In this document: one piece after another, positions 9,474 through 18,610 of the stretch
Layout: the number at the start of each line of letters is the position of its first letter
Numbering within the stretch: position 1 is the stretch's first letter
NCBI RefSeq assembly: GCF_014217785.1
Contig: NZ_CP048814.1
Span: 4,588,001-4,652,000 of the forward strand
Origin: Rhodococcus triatomae
GTDB taxonomy: Bacteria > Actinomycetota > Actinomycetes > Mycobacteriales > Mycobacteriaceae
Direction of reading: 5' to 3'
Length of the DNA stretch: 64,000 nt
Notes under the pieces: model-generated
Databases searched by the model: none
Told to the model about the DNA's origin: nothing
What the model saw: the letters and a program-made list of their open reading frames with translations, nothing else
Position numbers and translations under genes: made by a program

Positions 9474-10133
9474 CTACGAGCCCGGGCGTACCAGCCCGGT
9501 CTCGTAGGCCAGCACCACTGCCTGGACCCGGTCCCGGCAGTCCAACTTCGTGAGAATCCGCCCGATGTGCGACTTCACGGTCGACTCCGACAGGTACAGG
9601 AGCCCGGCGATCTCCTGGTTGGACCGGCCGGTCGCCACGTGGACCAGTACTTCCCGCTCACGGTCGGTGAGTGACTCGAGAATCGCCGGGTCGCGGGTGG
9701 CCTGCGGTCCGTCGTCGAGGAACCGGGCGAGGAGCCGCCGGGTGACCCGTGGCGACACCACCGCATCGCCGGCGGCGACACTGCGGATCGCCGACACCAG
9801 ATCCTCCGGCGGAGTGTCCTTGAGTAGAAAGCCGCTCGCTCCGGCCCGCAGCGCCCCCATCGCGTGCTCGTCCAGATCGAACGTCGTCATCACCAGTACG
9901 CGAGTGCGGTCCCCCGCGGCGAGGATCTGTTCGGTGGCGCTCACTCCGTCCACGACGGGCATCCGGACGTCCATCAGCACGACGTCGGGCTCGAGCCGGC
10001 GTGCCGCCGTGATCGCCGCCGCGCCGTCACCGGCTTCCCCCACCACGGTGATGTCCTCCTGGGCGTCGAGCACCATCGTCAGACCCATCCGCATCAGTTC
10101 CTGGTCGTCGACGAGTAGCACGGTGATCGGCAC
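9474..10133 (-). CDS. NarL/LuxR-family response regulator
   Basis: 219-aa two-component response regulator. The receiver domain is at residues 1-120, with the acidic pair in LLVDDQE, the phosphoacceptor Asp in VVLMDVRMP and the conserved Lys in FLLKDTPPED. A LuxR-type HTH follows at about 150-215 (LTDREREVLVHVATGRSNQEIA...STVKSHIGRIL). It begins with GTG 10133. The natural partner is the HisKA_3 kinase at 11260-12420 on the same strand. The two are separated by a gene on the opposite strand, which is unusual because these pairs are normally adjacent and co-transcribed. Confidence 0.92.
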   Translation of the reverse strand: MPITVLLVDDQELMRMGLTMVLDAQEDITVVGEAGDGAAAITAARRLEPDVVLMDVRMPVVDGVSATEQILAAGDRTRVLVMTTFDLDEHAMGALRAGASGFLLKDTPPEDLVSAIRSVAAGDAVVSPRVTRRLLARFLDDGPQATRDPAILESLTDREREVLVHVATGRSNQEIAGLLYLSESTVKSHIGRILTKLDCRDRVQAVVLAYETGLVRPGS

Positions 10134-10322
10134 GGCGCCAACCTAACACCACGCTCCGGGCCTCGGCTTCCGATATCCGGGCACCCCTTCCCGCGCGGCC
10201 CGGCCCTACCCGCGGACGTGGCACCCCACAGACGAGCGACGGGTCAGTAAAGTCCCCGTAATCCGACCACGCGGCCCTCTGCTGCCGGGTGGTCGACGCC
10301 GTCCTCGACCCTGGGAGTGTTC

Positions 10323-11213
10323 ATGCTCGTGCCCCACCGGATGTCTCGCCGCTTCGGGGTGACGGTCGCGGCCGCGACCGTCGCGCTTCTCGGGATCCTG
10401 TCGACCCCGATCGCGCACGCGCAGTCGTCCACCGGGTCGACGGGCGACCCCGTGGTGAGCGGAACCCAGCCCGCGCCACGGGCGCCGCTGCCGGGTTGGC
10501 GGGAGATCTTCGTCGACGACTTCACCACCGACGCACCGCGAGGCAGCTTCGCGAACTCCGAGTGCGCGAACCCCCGCAAGATCGTCTACACCGGTACGGA
10601 GGGCACGCGATGGCGCGCCTACCCGGAGTGCTACCTGGATACCTACAACAAGAATCCGTATCGCGCGGACCGGGTGCTCAGCGCCCACGACGGAGTGCTC
10701 GACTACCACCTGCACGAGCTGGACGGCCGTCGCGCCGGTGCCAACCTGTCTCCGGTGATCGACGGCGACGACCAGGGACAGGTGTACGGCCGGTACTCGG
10801 CGCGCATCAAGGTCAGTCATCCGTTGATCACCGGCTACCGGTTGGCGATGCTGCTGTGGCCCGAGTCCGAGCGCTGGCCCGAGGACGGGGAGATCAACTT
10901 CCCGGAAGGGCCGCTGACCGGACCGATCTACGGGTTCCACCACTTCGCCGAGCCCGGCGCGACCCCGAACTCGCAGGCGCTGTCCGACGTCGACTACTCC
11001 GGCTACACCGACTGGAGAGTCGTCACGATCGAGTGGACGCCCACGGTGGTCCGTCTCGTCCTGGACGACAAGGTCCTGCTCGAGGAGAGTCGCGGTATCC
11101 CGACGACGCCGATGCGATGGCAGCTGCAGCTCGAATCGAGCCTGTATCCGGCGATCGGCGGCGGCAACTTCCTCGTCGACTGGGTGACGGTGCACGCCTG
11201 GGACGGCGCATAG
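10323..11213 (+). CDS. Secreted GH16-like glycoside hydrolase with altered catalytic motif
   Basis: 296-aa exported protein. The signal peptide runs to about residue 33 (LGILSTPIAHAQ), then a short linker and a concanavalin-like fold with GH16 signatures: GWREIFVDDF, YGRYSARIKV, LLWPES, GYTDWRVVTIEWTP, LVDWVTVHAW. The catalytic strand reads EINFPE (E190-I-N192-F-P-E195) instead of the usual E-[ILV]-D-x-x-E. Nucleophile and acid/base Glu are kept, but the middle Asp is Asn. ATG 10323 is preferred over GTG 10317 because GGGAG lies 5 nt before it. Family members cleave beta-1,3/1,4-glucans; whether this one is active is uncertain. It sits between the regulator and kinase of one probable two-component system, transcribed the other way. 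Confidence 0.82.
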   Translation: MLVPHRMSRRFGVTVAAATVALLGILSTPIAHAQSSTGSTGDPVVSGTQPAPRAPLPGWREIFVDDFTTDAPRGSFANSECANPRKIVYTGTEGTRWRAYPECYLDTYNKNPYRADRVLSAHDGVLDYHLHELDGRRAGANLSPVIDGDDQGQVYGRYSARIKVSHPLITGYRLAMLLWPESERWPEDGEINFPEGPLTGPIYGFHHFAEPGATPNSQALSDVDYSGYTDWRVVTIEWTPTVVRLVLDDKVLLEESRGIPTTPMRWQLQLESSLYPAIGGGNFLVDWVTVHAWDGA

Positions 11214-11259
11214 CGCGACCCGTCGGTCCGGGTACGACCGCCGTAACACCCTCCGGCCT

Positions 11260-12420
11260 TCAGTCGTCGGCCACGGGCAACACGACGTGCACGCGCCAGC
11301 TCCCGTCGGGGCGCGGCCCCGCAGCCAGGGTCCCGTCGAGGACGGCCACGCGTTCGCGCATCCCCACCAGCCCGTTGCCCGAGCCGAGAGTGAATCGTCC
11401 CGCGCCGTGCCCGTTGTCGGTGATGTCGATGGTGACCGCGTCGTCGGACCGCACGACCTGTACTCGTGCCCGGGGCTGCTCACCGGCATGGCGCAGGACG
11501 TTCGTGAGCGACTCCTGGACCACACGATGGATTCCCAGGTTCACGGCCGGTGCCACGTCGTCCAGTTCGCCGGTCATCACCAGTTCGACGCGCAGGCCGG
11601 CGTCTCGCATCATCTCCACCACCCGAGCCAGGCCGGCCGTTCCGTGCTGGGGTAACGCATCGAGAGCCGGGTCGGTACGCAACAGGGAGACCGTGCGACG
11701 TAGTTCGGAGAGCGCCTGTCGTCCGGTCGAGGAGATGTTGGCGAGCGCCTTCCTGGCGGCCGCCGGATTCGTCGTGAGTGCGTACGAGGCTCCGTCGGCC
11801 TGCACCACCATCACACTCACCGCATGGGCGACCACGTCGTGCAGTTCGCGGGCGATCCGGGTGCGCTCGGCCGCCACGGCCTCCTCCGCGCGCCGTTCCC
11901 GGTCGTAGTCGGCGACGGCCAGCCGTGCTTCCACCTCCTGGTCGTAGGCACGGCGGGCGCCGAGAAACTCCGCCGCCATCCAGGACAGGGCGTAGATCAG
12001 GGCGACGAATGCGAGCGTCGACGCCACCTCCTGGTCGATCAGCCACATCGACAGCAGCGTGTCGAGAATCAACGCGGCCAGGTACACGAGACCGGCCCGT
12101 CGACCGACGTAGACGACGAGCGTGTACAGCATCACCGCCAGCGCCAGGAGCGCCGGATGTTCCACGGCCGCCGGATCGTCCAGTCCGTAGCTGACGAACG
12201 TCGAGGTGACCGACATGAGCACGATCGCGCCGGCCGCGGTCATCGGGTACCGGCGTCGCCACACGACGGGTATGCAGATGAACGCTCCGAGGAGCAGCTG
12301 CCGCCAGTTTCCGGTCGTGGCGAACACGAAGATCTCGAGGACGAACAGGACGGCCGCCAGGATGGCGTCCGCGACCATGGGTTTGCCGCGGAGCCACAGG
12401 CTGAATCTGCGCATGCTCAC
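11260..12420 (-). CDS. HisKA_3 (NarX/DesK-type) sensor histidine kinase
   Basis: 386-aa membrane kinase. About five hydrophobic segments fill residues 15-150. A coiled linker (YDRERRAEEAVAAERTRIA) leads to the dimerization/phosphoacceptor H in ARELHDVVAHAVSVMVVQ. The C-terminal HATPase has the N box (VVQESLTNVLRHA) and G boxes (DNGHGAG, GNGLVGMRERV). It starts at GTG 12420, with ATG 12414 as the alternative. The likely partner is the response regulator at 9474-10133, two genes away. No periplasmic ligand domain is present, so it may sense membrane or envelope state. Confidence 0.92.
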   Translation of the reverse strand: MSMRRFSLWLRGKPMVADAILAAVLFVLEIFVFATTGNWRQLLLGAFICIPVVWRRRYPMTAAGAIVLMSVTSTFVSYGLDDPAAVEHPALLALAVMLYTLVVYVGRRAGLVYLAALILDTLLSMWLIDQEVASTLAFVALIYALSWMAAEFLGARRAYDQEVEARLAVADYDRERRAEEAVAAERTRIARELHDVVAHAVSVMVVQADGASYALTTNPAAARKALANISSTGRQALSELRRTVSLLRTDPALDALPQHGTAGLARVVEMMRDAGLRVELVMTGELDDVAPAVNLGIHRVVQESLTNVLRHAGEQPRARVQVVRSDDAVTIDITDNGHGAGRFTLGSGNGLVGMRERVAVLDGTLAAGPRPDGSWRVHVVLPVADD

Positions 12421-12485
12421 AGAGTAGGGACCCCACCCCCACCCCCGCCGCCGCCGGTCCGTCGCCGCGGTGCTGTGATTGAGCG

Positions 12486-13253
12486 ATGGATGTCGGTGAC
12501 TGGATGCTGTTGCTCACCGCGGCGACGGCGGCAGGCTGGGTCGATGCGGTGGTCGGCGGTGGTGGCCTGATCCTGCTCCCGGCACTGTTTCTCGTCCTCC
12601 CCCAGCTGACTCCGCAGGCCGCTCTCGCGACGAACAAGCTCACCGCGTCGACCGGAACCGCCGCAGCGGTGTGGACGTTCGCGCGCCGGATCCCCATGAA
12701 CTGGCGGGTGTTGATTCCCGCCGGTGTGTTGTCGGCGGTCACCGCCGCGGCCGGTGCCGCGACAGTGTCGCTCATCGACAAGGACGTCTTCATCCCGGTG
12801 ATCATGGTCGTGCTGGTGGCCGTCGCCGTGTTCGTCACCGCCCGGCCACAGTTGGGGACGGTGCTCGCGCACACCCAGCCGTCCGCGCGGAAGACGGCCG
12901 CGGTCGTCGGCCTGGCCGCCGCCCTGATCGGCTACTACGACGGAATACTCGGCCCGGGTACAGGCACCTTCCTGATCATCAGCTTCGCGACGTTCCTCGG
13001 CACCGAGTTCGTCCGGAGCGCCGCCATGGCCAAGGTGATCAACCTCGGATCCAACATCGGCGCACTGACGTTCTTCGCCGTCACCGGGCACGTGTGGTGG
13101 ACGCTCGGCCTCGCGATGGCCGTCTGCAACGTCGCGGGCGCGGTGATCGGCTCGCGCATGGCAATCGACAAGGGCGCCGGATTCGTCCGGGTCACGCTGC
13201 TGATCGTGGTCGTGGCGATGGTGATTCGCCTCGGCTGGCAACAATTCGGGTAG
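12486..13253 (+). CDS. TSUP (TauE/SafE) family transporter
   Basis: 255-aa polytopic membrane protein with about seven to eight hydrophobic segments and the two TauE/SafE repeats. The N-terminal repeat has AGWVDAVVGGGGLILLPAL and ATNKLTAS; the second has GYYDGILGPGTGTFLIISF. The family exports or imports sulfur-containing organic anions such as sulfite, sulfoacetate or taurine derivatives; the substrate here is not shown by sequence. It is divergent from the histidine kinase (65-nt gap) and followed by tldD at 38 nt. Confidence 0.88.
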   Translation: MDVGDWMLLLTAATAAGWVDAVVGGGGLILLPALFLVLPQLTPQAALATNKLTASTGTAAAVWTFARRIPMNWRVLIPAGVLSAVTAAAGAATVSLIDKDVFIPVIMVVLVAVAVFVTARPQLGTVLAHTQPSARKTAAVVGLAAALIGYYDGILGPGTGTFLIISFATFLGTEFVRSAAMAKVINLGSNIGALTFFAVTGHVWWTLGLAMAVCNVAGAVIGSRMAIDKGAGFVRVTLLIVVVAMVIRLGWQQFG

Positions 13254-13291
13254 CACCGCTGCCCGTGCGGCACTGGGGCTACGGTGGTCCC

Positions 13292-14809
13292 GTGACGAAC
13301 ACGCGGGGGGTGGACCCCGATTTCCTGGCCCTGCCGTTGCGGGAACTGGCCGACGCCGCACTGACGGCGGCGCGCGCCGCGGGCGCCGATCACGCGGATC
13401 TGCGCGTACACCGGCTGGTGCAACAGTCGATCCGCCTGCGCGACGCGGAGGTCCAGGCCGACGTGCACACGGTCGAGATCGGCTTCGCCGTCCGCGTACT
13501 GGTCGACGGTACGTGGGGCTTCGCATCGCATCCGGAGCTGACCGCCGAGCGCGCCGCGGAGACCGCCCGCCAGGCCGTCACCGTGGCCCGGACCCTGCGC
13601 GTGCTCAACCACGAACACGTCGTTCTCGCCGACGAACCCGTCTACCCGGACGTCAGCTGGGTGTCCGAGTACGCCCTGGACCCGTTCGAGGTGCCCGGCG
13701 CGGAGAAAGTCGGCCTCCTCACCGATTACTCCCGGCGGCTGCTGGACACGACCGGTGTCGATCACGTCACCACGTCCTGCCTGCTGGTCAAGGAGCAGAC
13801 CTTCTACGCAGACGTGGCCGGTTCGGCGATCACCCAACAGCGTGTCCGGGTACACCCGGAGTTCGAGGCGGTGGCCGTCGACCGCGACGGCGGATTCGAC
13901 AGCATGCGCACCCTCGCTCCCCCGGCCGGGCGCGGCTGGGAGTACCTCGGTGCGGACAGCACCTGGGACTGGGACGGCGAACTCGCCCGCATCCCGGGGG
14001 ATCTCGCCGAGAAGCTCCGGGCGCCGACCGTGGAGCCGGGGCCCACCGATCTGGTGATCGACCCGACGAACCTCTGGCTGACCATCCACGAATCGATCGG
14101 CCACGCCACCGAGTACGACCGGGCCATCGGCTACGAAGCCGCCTATGCGGGAACGTCCTTCGCCACCCCGGACCAACTCGGGTCCCTCCGCTACGGCAGC
14201 GATTTCATGCACGTGACCGCCGATCGCACGTTCGCCCACGGGCTCGCCTCGGTCGGCTACGACGACGAGGGCGTGGCCACCGGGTCGTGGGACCTCATCC
14301 GGGACGGGGTCCTCGTCGGATACCAACTCGACCGTTCCTTCGCGCCGCGCCTGGGCTTGGCGCGTTCCAACGGATGCTCCTACGCGGATTCCGCGCATCA
14401 CGTGCCGATCCAGCGGATGGCCAACGTGTCCCTGCAGCCCGATCCGGCCGTGGACCGCAGCACCGCCGACCTCGTCGCCGACGTCGAGGACGGCATCTAC
14501 GTCGTCGGAGACAAGTCGTGGTCGATCGACATGCAGCGATACAACTTCCAGTTCACCGGCCAGCGGTTCTACCGCATCCGGAACGGGGCGCTGGCCGGCC
14601 AGGTGCGGGACGTGGCGTACCAGGCCACGACCACCGAATTCTGGGGGTCGATGGAGGCGGTCGGCGGTGCGTCGACGTGGCGACTGGGGGGCGCGTTCAA
14701 TTGCGGCAAGGCGCAACCCGGCCAGGTGGCGGCCGTCAGTCACGGGTGCCCGTCGGCACTGTTCCGCGGCGTGAACGTGCTCAACACCAGGACGGAGAGC
14801 GGACGATGA
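13292..14809 (+). CDS. tldD: TldD family metallopeptidase subunit
   Basis: 505-aa TldD/PmbA family protein, the catalytic subunit of the heterodimeric TldD/TldE protease. The zinc motif HEXXXH is present as H266-ESIG-H271 in WLTIHESIGHATEYDR. The C-terminal region has the expected AFNCGKAQPGQ segment. In E. coli the pair processes microcin B17 precursor and CcdA; the family degrades small unfolded peptides. GTG 13292 is chosen because it precedes the conserved N-terminal helix (ALRELADAALTAARAAGADHADLRV); a longer upstream extension would run through tsup. Its stop overlaps the tldE start (ATGA), so the two subunits are translationally coupled. Confidence 0.9.
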   Translation: MTNTRGVDPDFLALPLRELADAALTAARAAGADHADLRVHRLVQQSIRLRDAEVQADVHTVEIGFAVRVLVDGTWGFASHPELTAERAAETARQAVTVARTLRVLNHEHVVLADEPVYPDVSWVSEYALDPFEVPGAEKVGLLTDYSRRLLDTTGVDHVTTSCLLVKEQTFYADVAGSAITQQRVRVHPEFEAVAVDRDGGFDSMRTLAPPAGRGWEYLGADSTWDWDGELARIPGDLAEKLRAPTVEPGPTDLVIDPTNLWLTIHESIGHATEYDRAIGYEAAYAGTSFATPDQLGSLRYGSDFMHVTADRTFAHGLASVGYDDEGVATGSWDLIRDGVLVGYQLDRSFAPRLGLARSNGCSYADSAHHVPIQRMANVSLQPDPAVDRSTADLVADVEDGIYVVGDKSWSIDMQRYNFQFTGQRFYRIRNGALAGQVRDVAYQATTTEFWGSMEAVGGASTWRLGGAFNCGKAQPGQVAAVSHGCPSALFRGVNVLNTRTESGR

Positions 14810-16170
14810 TCCCGGCGCAACAACTCGTCGAACAGGTCCTCACCCTCGCATCCGTGGACGACACGATCGTGCTCGTCACGGACACCAGCGACGCCTCACT
14901 GCGGTGGGCGCGCAGTTCGATGACCACCAATGGCATCTCGACCTCGCGGCGCTGGTCGGTGATCTCGGTCGTGCGCGACGGTGACCGGGCCCGGGTCGGT
15001 GTGGTCACGACGGGCACCGTGGACGCCGCCGACGTGTCCGCGGTGGTGCGGGCCAGCGAGGAGGCGGCTCGCGGCGCGGAGCCCGCCCCGGATGCACGGG
15101 AGCTCGTCCACGCCGGAGTGATCGACGAGCACTGGGGCGAGCGAGCCGAGGGCACGGAGATCGGTGTCTTCGAACAGCTGGCCCAGGACCTCGCCCGCGG
15201 ATTCGACAGCGGCGCAGACCTGTACGGGTTCGCCGAACACAGCGTGCAGACCGTCTGGCTCGGCACGTCCGCGGGAGTGCGCCGCCGGTTCGTGCAGCCG
15301 ACCGGGTCGGTGGAGATCAACGGCAAGCGCGGCGACGACAGCGCCTGGGTGGGCGTGAGCACCCGCGACTTCACCGACGTGGCGAGCACGAAGATGCTCG
15401 AGGACCTGCATACCCGGCTGGATTGGGCGGCGCGCAGGATCGATCTGCCCGCAGGCAGATACGAGACCCTGCTACCGCCGTCGGCCGTGGCCGATCTGAT
15501 GATCTACCTGATGTGGTCCATGGACGGTCGTGCCGCCCAGGAAGGCCGTTCGGCGCTGTCCGCACCCGGCGGTGGCACGCGGGTCGGCGAGCAGCTCTCG
15601 ACGCTGCCGCTCACCCTGTACTCGGACCCGCATGCGCTGGGAATGCAGTATGCGCCTTTCGTCGCCACATCCGCCTCGTCGGATTCGGTCTCGGTCTTCG
15701 ACAACGGCATGGACGCCGGGCGGGTCGACTGGGTGCACGAGGGCGCCGCGGCGGCCCTCGCGTACCCGAGGGCCGCCGCGGCCGAATTCGGCACCACCGC
15801 AGCGGTTCCCGGCGACAACCTGATCCTCGAGGGCGGCGGACCGGTCGGCCTCGACGAGATGGTTGCCGCCACCGAACGCGGTCTGCTGCTGTCCACGCTG
15901 TGGTACATCCGTGAGGTGGACCCGGCGACGCTGCTGCTCACCGGCCTGACCAGGGACGGGGTGTATCTCGTCGAGGACGGCCAGGTCACCGGCTCGGTCA
16001 ACAACTTCCGGTTCAACGAGAGCCCACTGGACCTGCTGCGCCGGGTCTCCGAGGCCGGCCACACCGAGCGCACCCTGCCACGCGAATGGAAGGACTGGTT
16101 CACCCGCACCGCGATGCCCGCGCTGCGAATCCCGGACTTCCACATGTCCTCGGTGAGTAGGGCGAGCTGA
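14806..16170 (+). CDS. tldE: TldE/PmbA family subunit
   Basis: 454-aa TldD/PmbA family protein without the HEXXXH zinc motif, as expected for the non-catalytic TldE partner. It starts at the ATG of the ATGA overlap with tldD. Conserved segments include [16 protein letters not shown], a long central domain and the C-terminal [16 protein letters not shown]. It is followed after 2 nt by the shikimate-dehydrogenase-like gene, so the three form one operon. I see no small peptide gene beside it that would suggest a dedicated ribosomal-peptide precursor, so general peptide turnover is the simpler reading. Confidence 0.9.
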   Translation: MIPAQQLVEQVLTLASVDDTIVLVTDTSDASLRWARSSMTTNGISTSRRWSVISVVRDGDRARVGVVTTGTVDAADVSAVVRASEEAARGAEPAPDARELVHAGVIDEHWGERAEGTEIGVFEQLAQDLARGFDSGADLYGFAEHSVQTVWLGTSAGVRRRFVQPTGSVEINGKRGDDSAWVGVSTRDFTDVASTKMLEDLHTRLDWAARRIDLPAGRYETLLPPSAVADLMIYLMWSMDGRAAQEGRSALSAPGGGTRVGEQLSTLPLTLYSDPHALGMQYAPFVATSASSDSVSVFDNGMDAGRVDWVHEGAAAALAYPRAAAAEFGTTAAVPGDNLILEGGGPVGLDEMVAATERGLLLSTLWYIREVDPATLLLTGLTRDGVYLVEDGQVTGSVNNFRFNESPLDLLRRVSEAGHTERTLPREWKDWFTRTAMPALRIPDFHMSSVSRAS

Positions 16171-16172
16171 CC

Positions 16173-16988
16173 ATGCCGATCCTGAACAAGGACATGACGG
16201 TCTGCATCTCGCTGGCCGGCCGGCCGAGCAACATCGGTACCCGGTTCCACAACTATCTCTACGACGAGCTGGGGCTGAACTACCTGTACAAGGCGTTCAC
16301 CACCGATGATCTCGAGGGCGCGATCCGCGGTATCCGTGCGTTGGGGATCCGTGGCTGCTCGGTCTCCATGCCGTTCAAGGAGGCGATCATTCCGCTGGTC
16401 GACGTGGTCGAGGAGTCTGCGGCTGCGATCGACGCGGTCAACACCGTCGTCAATGACGACGGTGTCCTCTCCGCGTCCAACACCGACTACGAGGCGGTCG
16501 CCGAACTCCTCGCCGAACACGAGGTGGATCCCGGGTCCCGGGTCCTGCTGCGCGGCTCCGGCGGCATGGCGAAGGCCGTGGTCGCCGCCTTCCGTGGTGC
16601 CGGATTCGATGACGTGACGGTGCTCGCCCGCAACGAATCGGCGGGCAGCGCGCTGGCCGGGCGTTACGGCTACCGGCACGTCCGCGAGGAGAACGCGGCT
16701 CCGGCGACGGATCTCCTCGTCAACGTCACTCCCCTGGGCATGGACGGACCGGACGCCGATGCCCTGGCCTTCGACGAGTCCCGGATCCGTGCTGCCACCA
16801 CGGTGTTCGACGTCGTGGCGTTCCCCAGCCGCACGCCACTGATACGTGCCGCAGCCGAGGTCGGCGTCCCGGTGATCACCGGGACAGAAGTCATCGCACT
16901 TCAGGCAGCACGCCAGTTCGCCCGCTACACGGGTGTGGTGCCGGACCGGAATCTGGTCGAGCGGGCCTCGCAGTTCTCGCGCGCCTGA
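16173..16988 (+). CDS. Shikimate 5-dehydrogenase-like protein (SDH-L type)
   Basis: 271-aa two-domain AroE-family protein. The N-terminal substrate domain carries the catalytic-type Lys in SMPFKEAIIP and a Gly-rich loop in LAGRPSNIGTRFHNYLYDEL. The opening pattern is closer to the shikimate-dehydrogenase-like branch (H. influenzae HI0607 type) than to biosynthetic AroE. The C-terminal Rossmann domain has RGSGGMAKAVVAAF and VNVTPLGMDG. Predicted activity is NADP-linked oxidation of shikimate or a related acid, but SDH-L enzymes turn over shikimate slowly and their true substrate is unsettled. It starts 2 nt after the tldE stop. Confidence 0.85.
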   Translation: MPILNKDMTVCISLAGRPSNIGTRFHNYLYDELGLNYLYKAFTTDDLEGAIRGIRALGIRGCSVSMPFKEAIIPLVDVVEESAAAIDAVNTVVNDDGVLSASNTDYEAVAELLAEHEVDPGSRVLLRGSGGMAKAVVAAFRGAGFDDVTVLARNESAGSALAGRYGYRHVREENAAPATDLLVNVTPLGMDGPDADALAFDESRIRAATTVFDVVAFPSRTPLIRAAAEVGVPVITGTEVIALQAARQFARYTGVVPDRNLVERASQFSRA

Positions 16989-17200
16989 ATCAGACCTCGC
17001 CTCGCTCCTTGCACCCCCTTCGGCTCCGGGCACCCAGTCCAGCTGGCGACTGAGGGTCAGACAGCCGGGCGGGGTGCGAGCGTGCCACGGAGGCAATGCC
17101 CTCGGAGGGGGTGCAGCTTCATCCCTTTCGGATGAGGTGTCATCCCTCCGTGCTGGCCGATACTGGTGTCCACGCACGTCGGGCCAAGCAAGGAGTGTCG
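16989..17200. other. Intergenic region before the DUF1254 gene
   Basis: 212-nt spacer without a supported gene. It contains a short hairpin CATCC-CTTTC-GGATG near 17121-17135. I see no clear promoter hexamers. Confidence 0.4.
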
Positions 17201-18544
17201 ATGACCGGAGAGCAATCGCGTGAATTGCGTGAGGTGGCTGCGCACGCCTACATCTACGGCTTCCCGCTCGTGTTCAACCTGGAGCAGGTCGATCGCTACG
17301 TCCGCGAAGGGGTCGGCGCAAGCCCGGCGGCGCCGTTCAACACCTTCTCCCATTCCAGGACGCTGGCCGGTCCGGCCGACACCTTCGTCACGATCAACAA
17401 CGACACCCTGTATTCGATGGGGCCGATCGATCTGTCGGTCGGCCCGGTGGCCCTGCACGTCCCGGACACCGCGGGCCGGTATTACGTCTTGCAGTTCGTC
17501 GATGCCTGGACCGACAACTTCGCCTACGTCGGGCACCGTGCCACGGGTACCGCCGCCGGCGACTACCTGCTCGTTCCGCCGGGCTGGTCCGGCGAGGCCC
17601 AGACGGGAACGACCGTCATCGCCTTTCCCACCACCGTCGGCTCGATCGTGGGCCGGTGGGCCTGCGTGGGTGACGCGGACCTGCCCGTCGTGCACGCCCT
17701 GCAGGACGCGACGACGCTCACACCGCTCGACCCCGACGCTCGCCCGGCCGGACTCCCGGCGCCGGACCCGGGCGTCGACGCAGACCTGCTGTTCCTGGAA
17801 AAGCTGAGGCTGTGGTCTCAGGCCTTCCCGCCCGCGCCGCGCGACTGGGAACTGCAGGATTCGCTCGCGCGCATCGGAATCGGCCAAGAAGGTCGCTCAC
17901 CGTATGCCGATGCCGATGCCGAGACGGCCGATGCCCTGCGGGCCGGCCTGGAGGCCGGTGCGAACAACCTCGACACGGCGCTGAAGCACGGATCCAGTCC
18001 GCAGGTCAACGGTTGGACACTGACGCTGCACGCCTTCGACTACAACCTCGACTACTTCGAGGTCGGAGCACTGGACGACCCCCGGTTCACGATCACCGAC
18101 CCGAAGCTGCGGATCATCGAACGTGCCGCCGCTGCCAAGGGCGGACTCTGGGGCAACCACGCCTACGAGGCCGCCTACATCATGACTTACCTCGACGACC
18201 AGGGCGCGCAACTCACCGGCGCCCACACCTACACCCTGAGACTGGACCCGACCCCACCCGTCGGTGCATTCTGGTCGATCACCATGTACTCGGTCCCGGA
18301 CTTCTATCTGGTCGACAACCCCGTCGACCGTTACTCCATCGGCGACCGCACCCCCGGCATCGTCTACGACGACGACGGTGCACTCACCATCACGATCAGC
18401 CACACCGCGCCCGACGACCCGACGGCCCGAGCGAACTGGCTGCCCGCGCCGGCCGGTGAGTTCCGTCCCGTCCTGCGGATGTACGAGCCCGACGACTCGG
18501 TACTGGAGCAGAGGTACGTCGTTCCCGCGATCACCAGGACCTGA
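17201..18544 (+). CDS. DUF1254/DUF1214 domain protein
   Basis: 447-aa protein. DUF1254 occupies roughly residues 10-180 (AHAYIYGFPLVFNLEQVDRY, TFVTINNDTLYSMGPIDLS, YYVLQFVDAWTDNFAYVG) and DUF1214 the C-terminal part (PPVGAFWSITMYSVPDFYLVDNP, YSIGDRTPGI). The start is fixed by AAGGAG 5 nt before ATG 17201. No signal peptide is visible, so it is predicted cytoplasmic. Biochemical function of the family is not established, although many members are found beside stress or catabolic genes. It stands alone between the tldDE operon and the resolvase. Confidence 0.88.
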   Translation: MTGEQSRELREVAAHAYIYGFPLVFNLEQVDRYVREGVGASPAAPFNTFSHSRTLAGPADTFVTINNDTLYSMGPIDLSVGPVALHVPDTAGRYYVLQFVDAWTDNFAYVGHRATGTAAGDYLLVPPGWSGEAQTGTTVIAFPTTVGSIVGRWACVGDADLPVVHALQDATTLTPLDPDARPAGLPAPDPGVDADLLFLEKLRLWSQAFPPAPRDWELQDSLARIGIGQEGRSPYADADAETADALRAGLEAGANNLDTALKHGSSPQVNGWTLTLHAFDYNLDYFEVGALDDPRFTITDPKLRIIERAAAAKGGLWGNHAYEAAYIMTYLDDQGAQLTGAHTYTLRLDPTPPVGAFWSITMYSVPDFYLVDNPVDRYSIGDRTPGIVYDDDGALTITISHTAPDDPTARANWLPAPAGEFRPVLRMYEPDDSVLEQRYVVPAITRT

Positions 18545-18610
18545 CCACGGGCCACCTCGATACCTCAATACCTCGAACAGGCTCCCCTGCAAGGAATTCG
18601 GACTGGGACG

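Noticed and set aside
13292-16170. TldD/TldE as part of a ribosomal-peptide cluster
   Set aside because: No short precursor-like gene, cyclase or dedicated exporter is adjacent.
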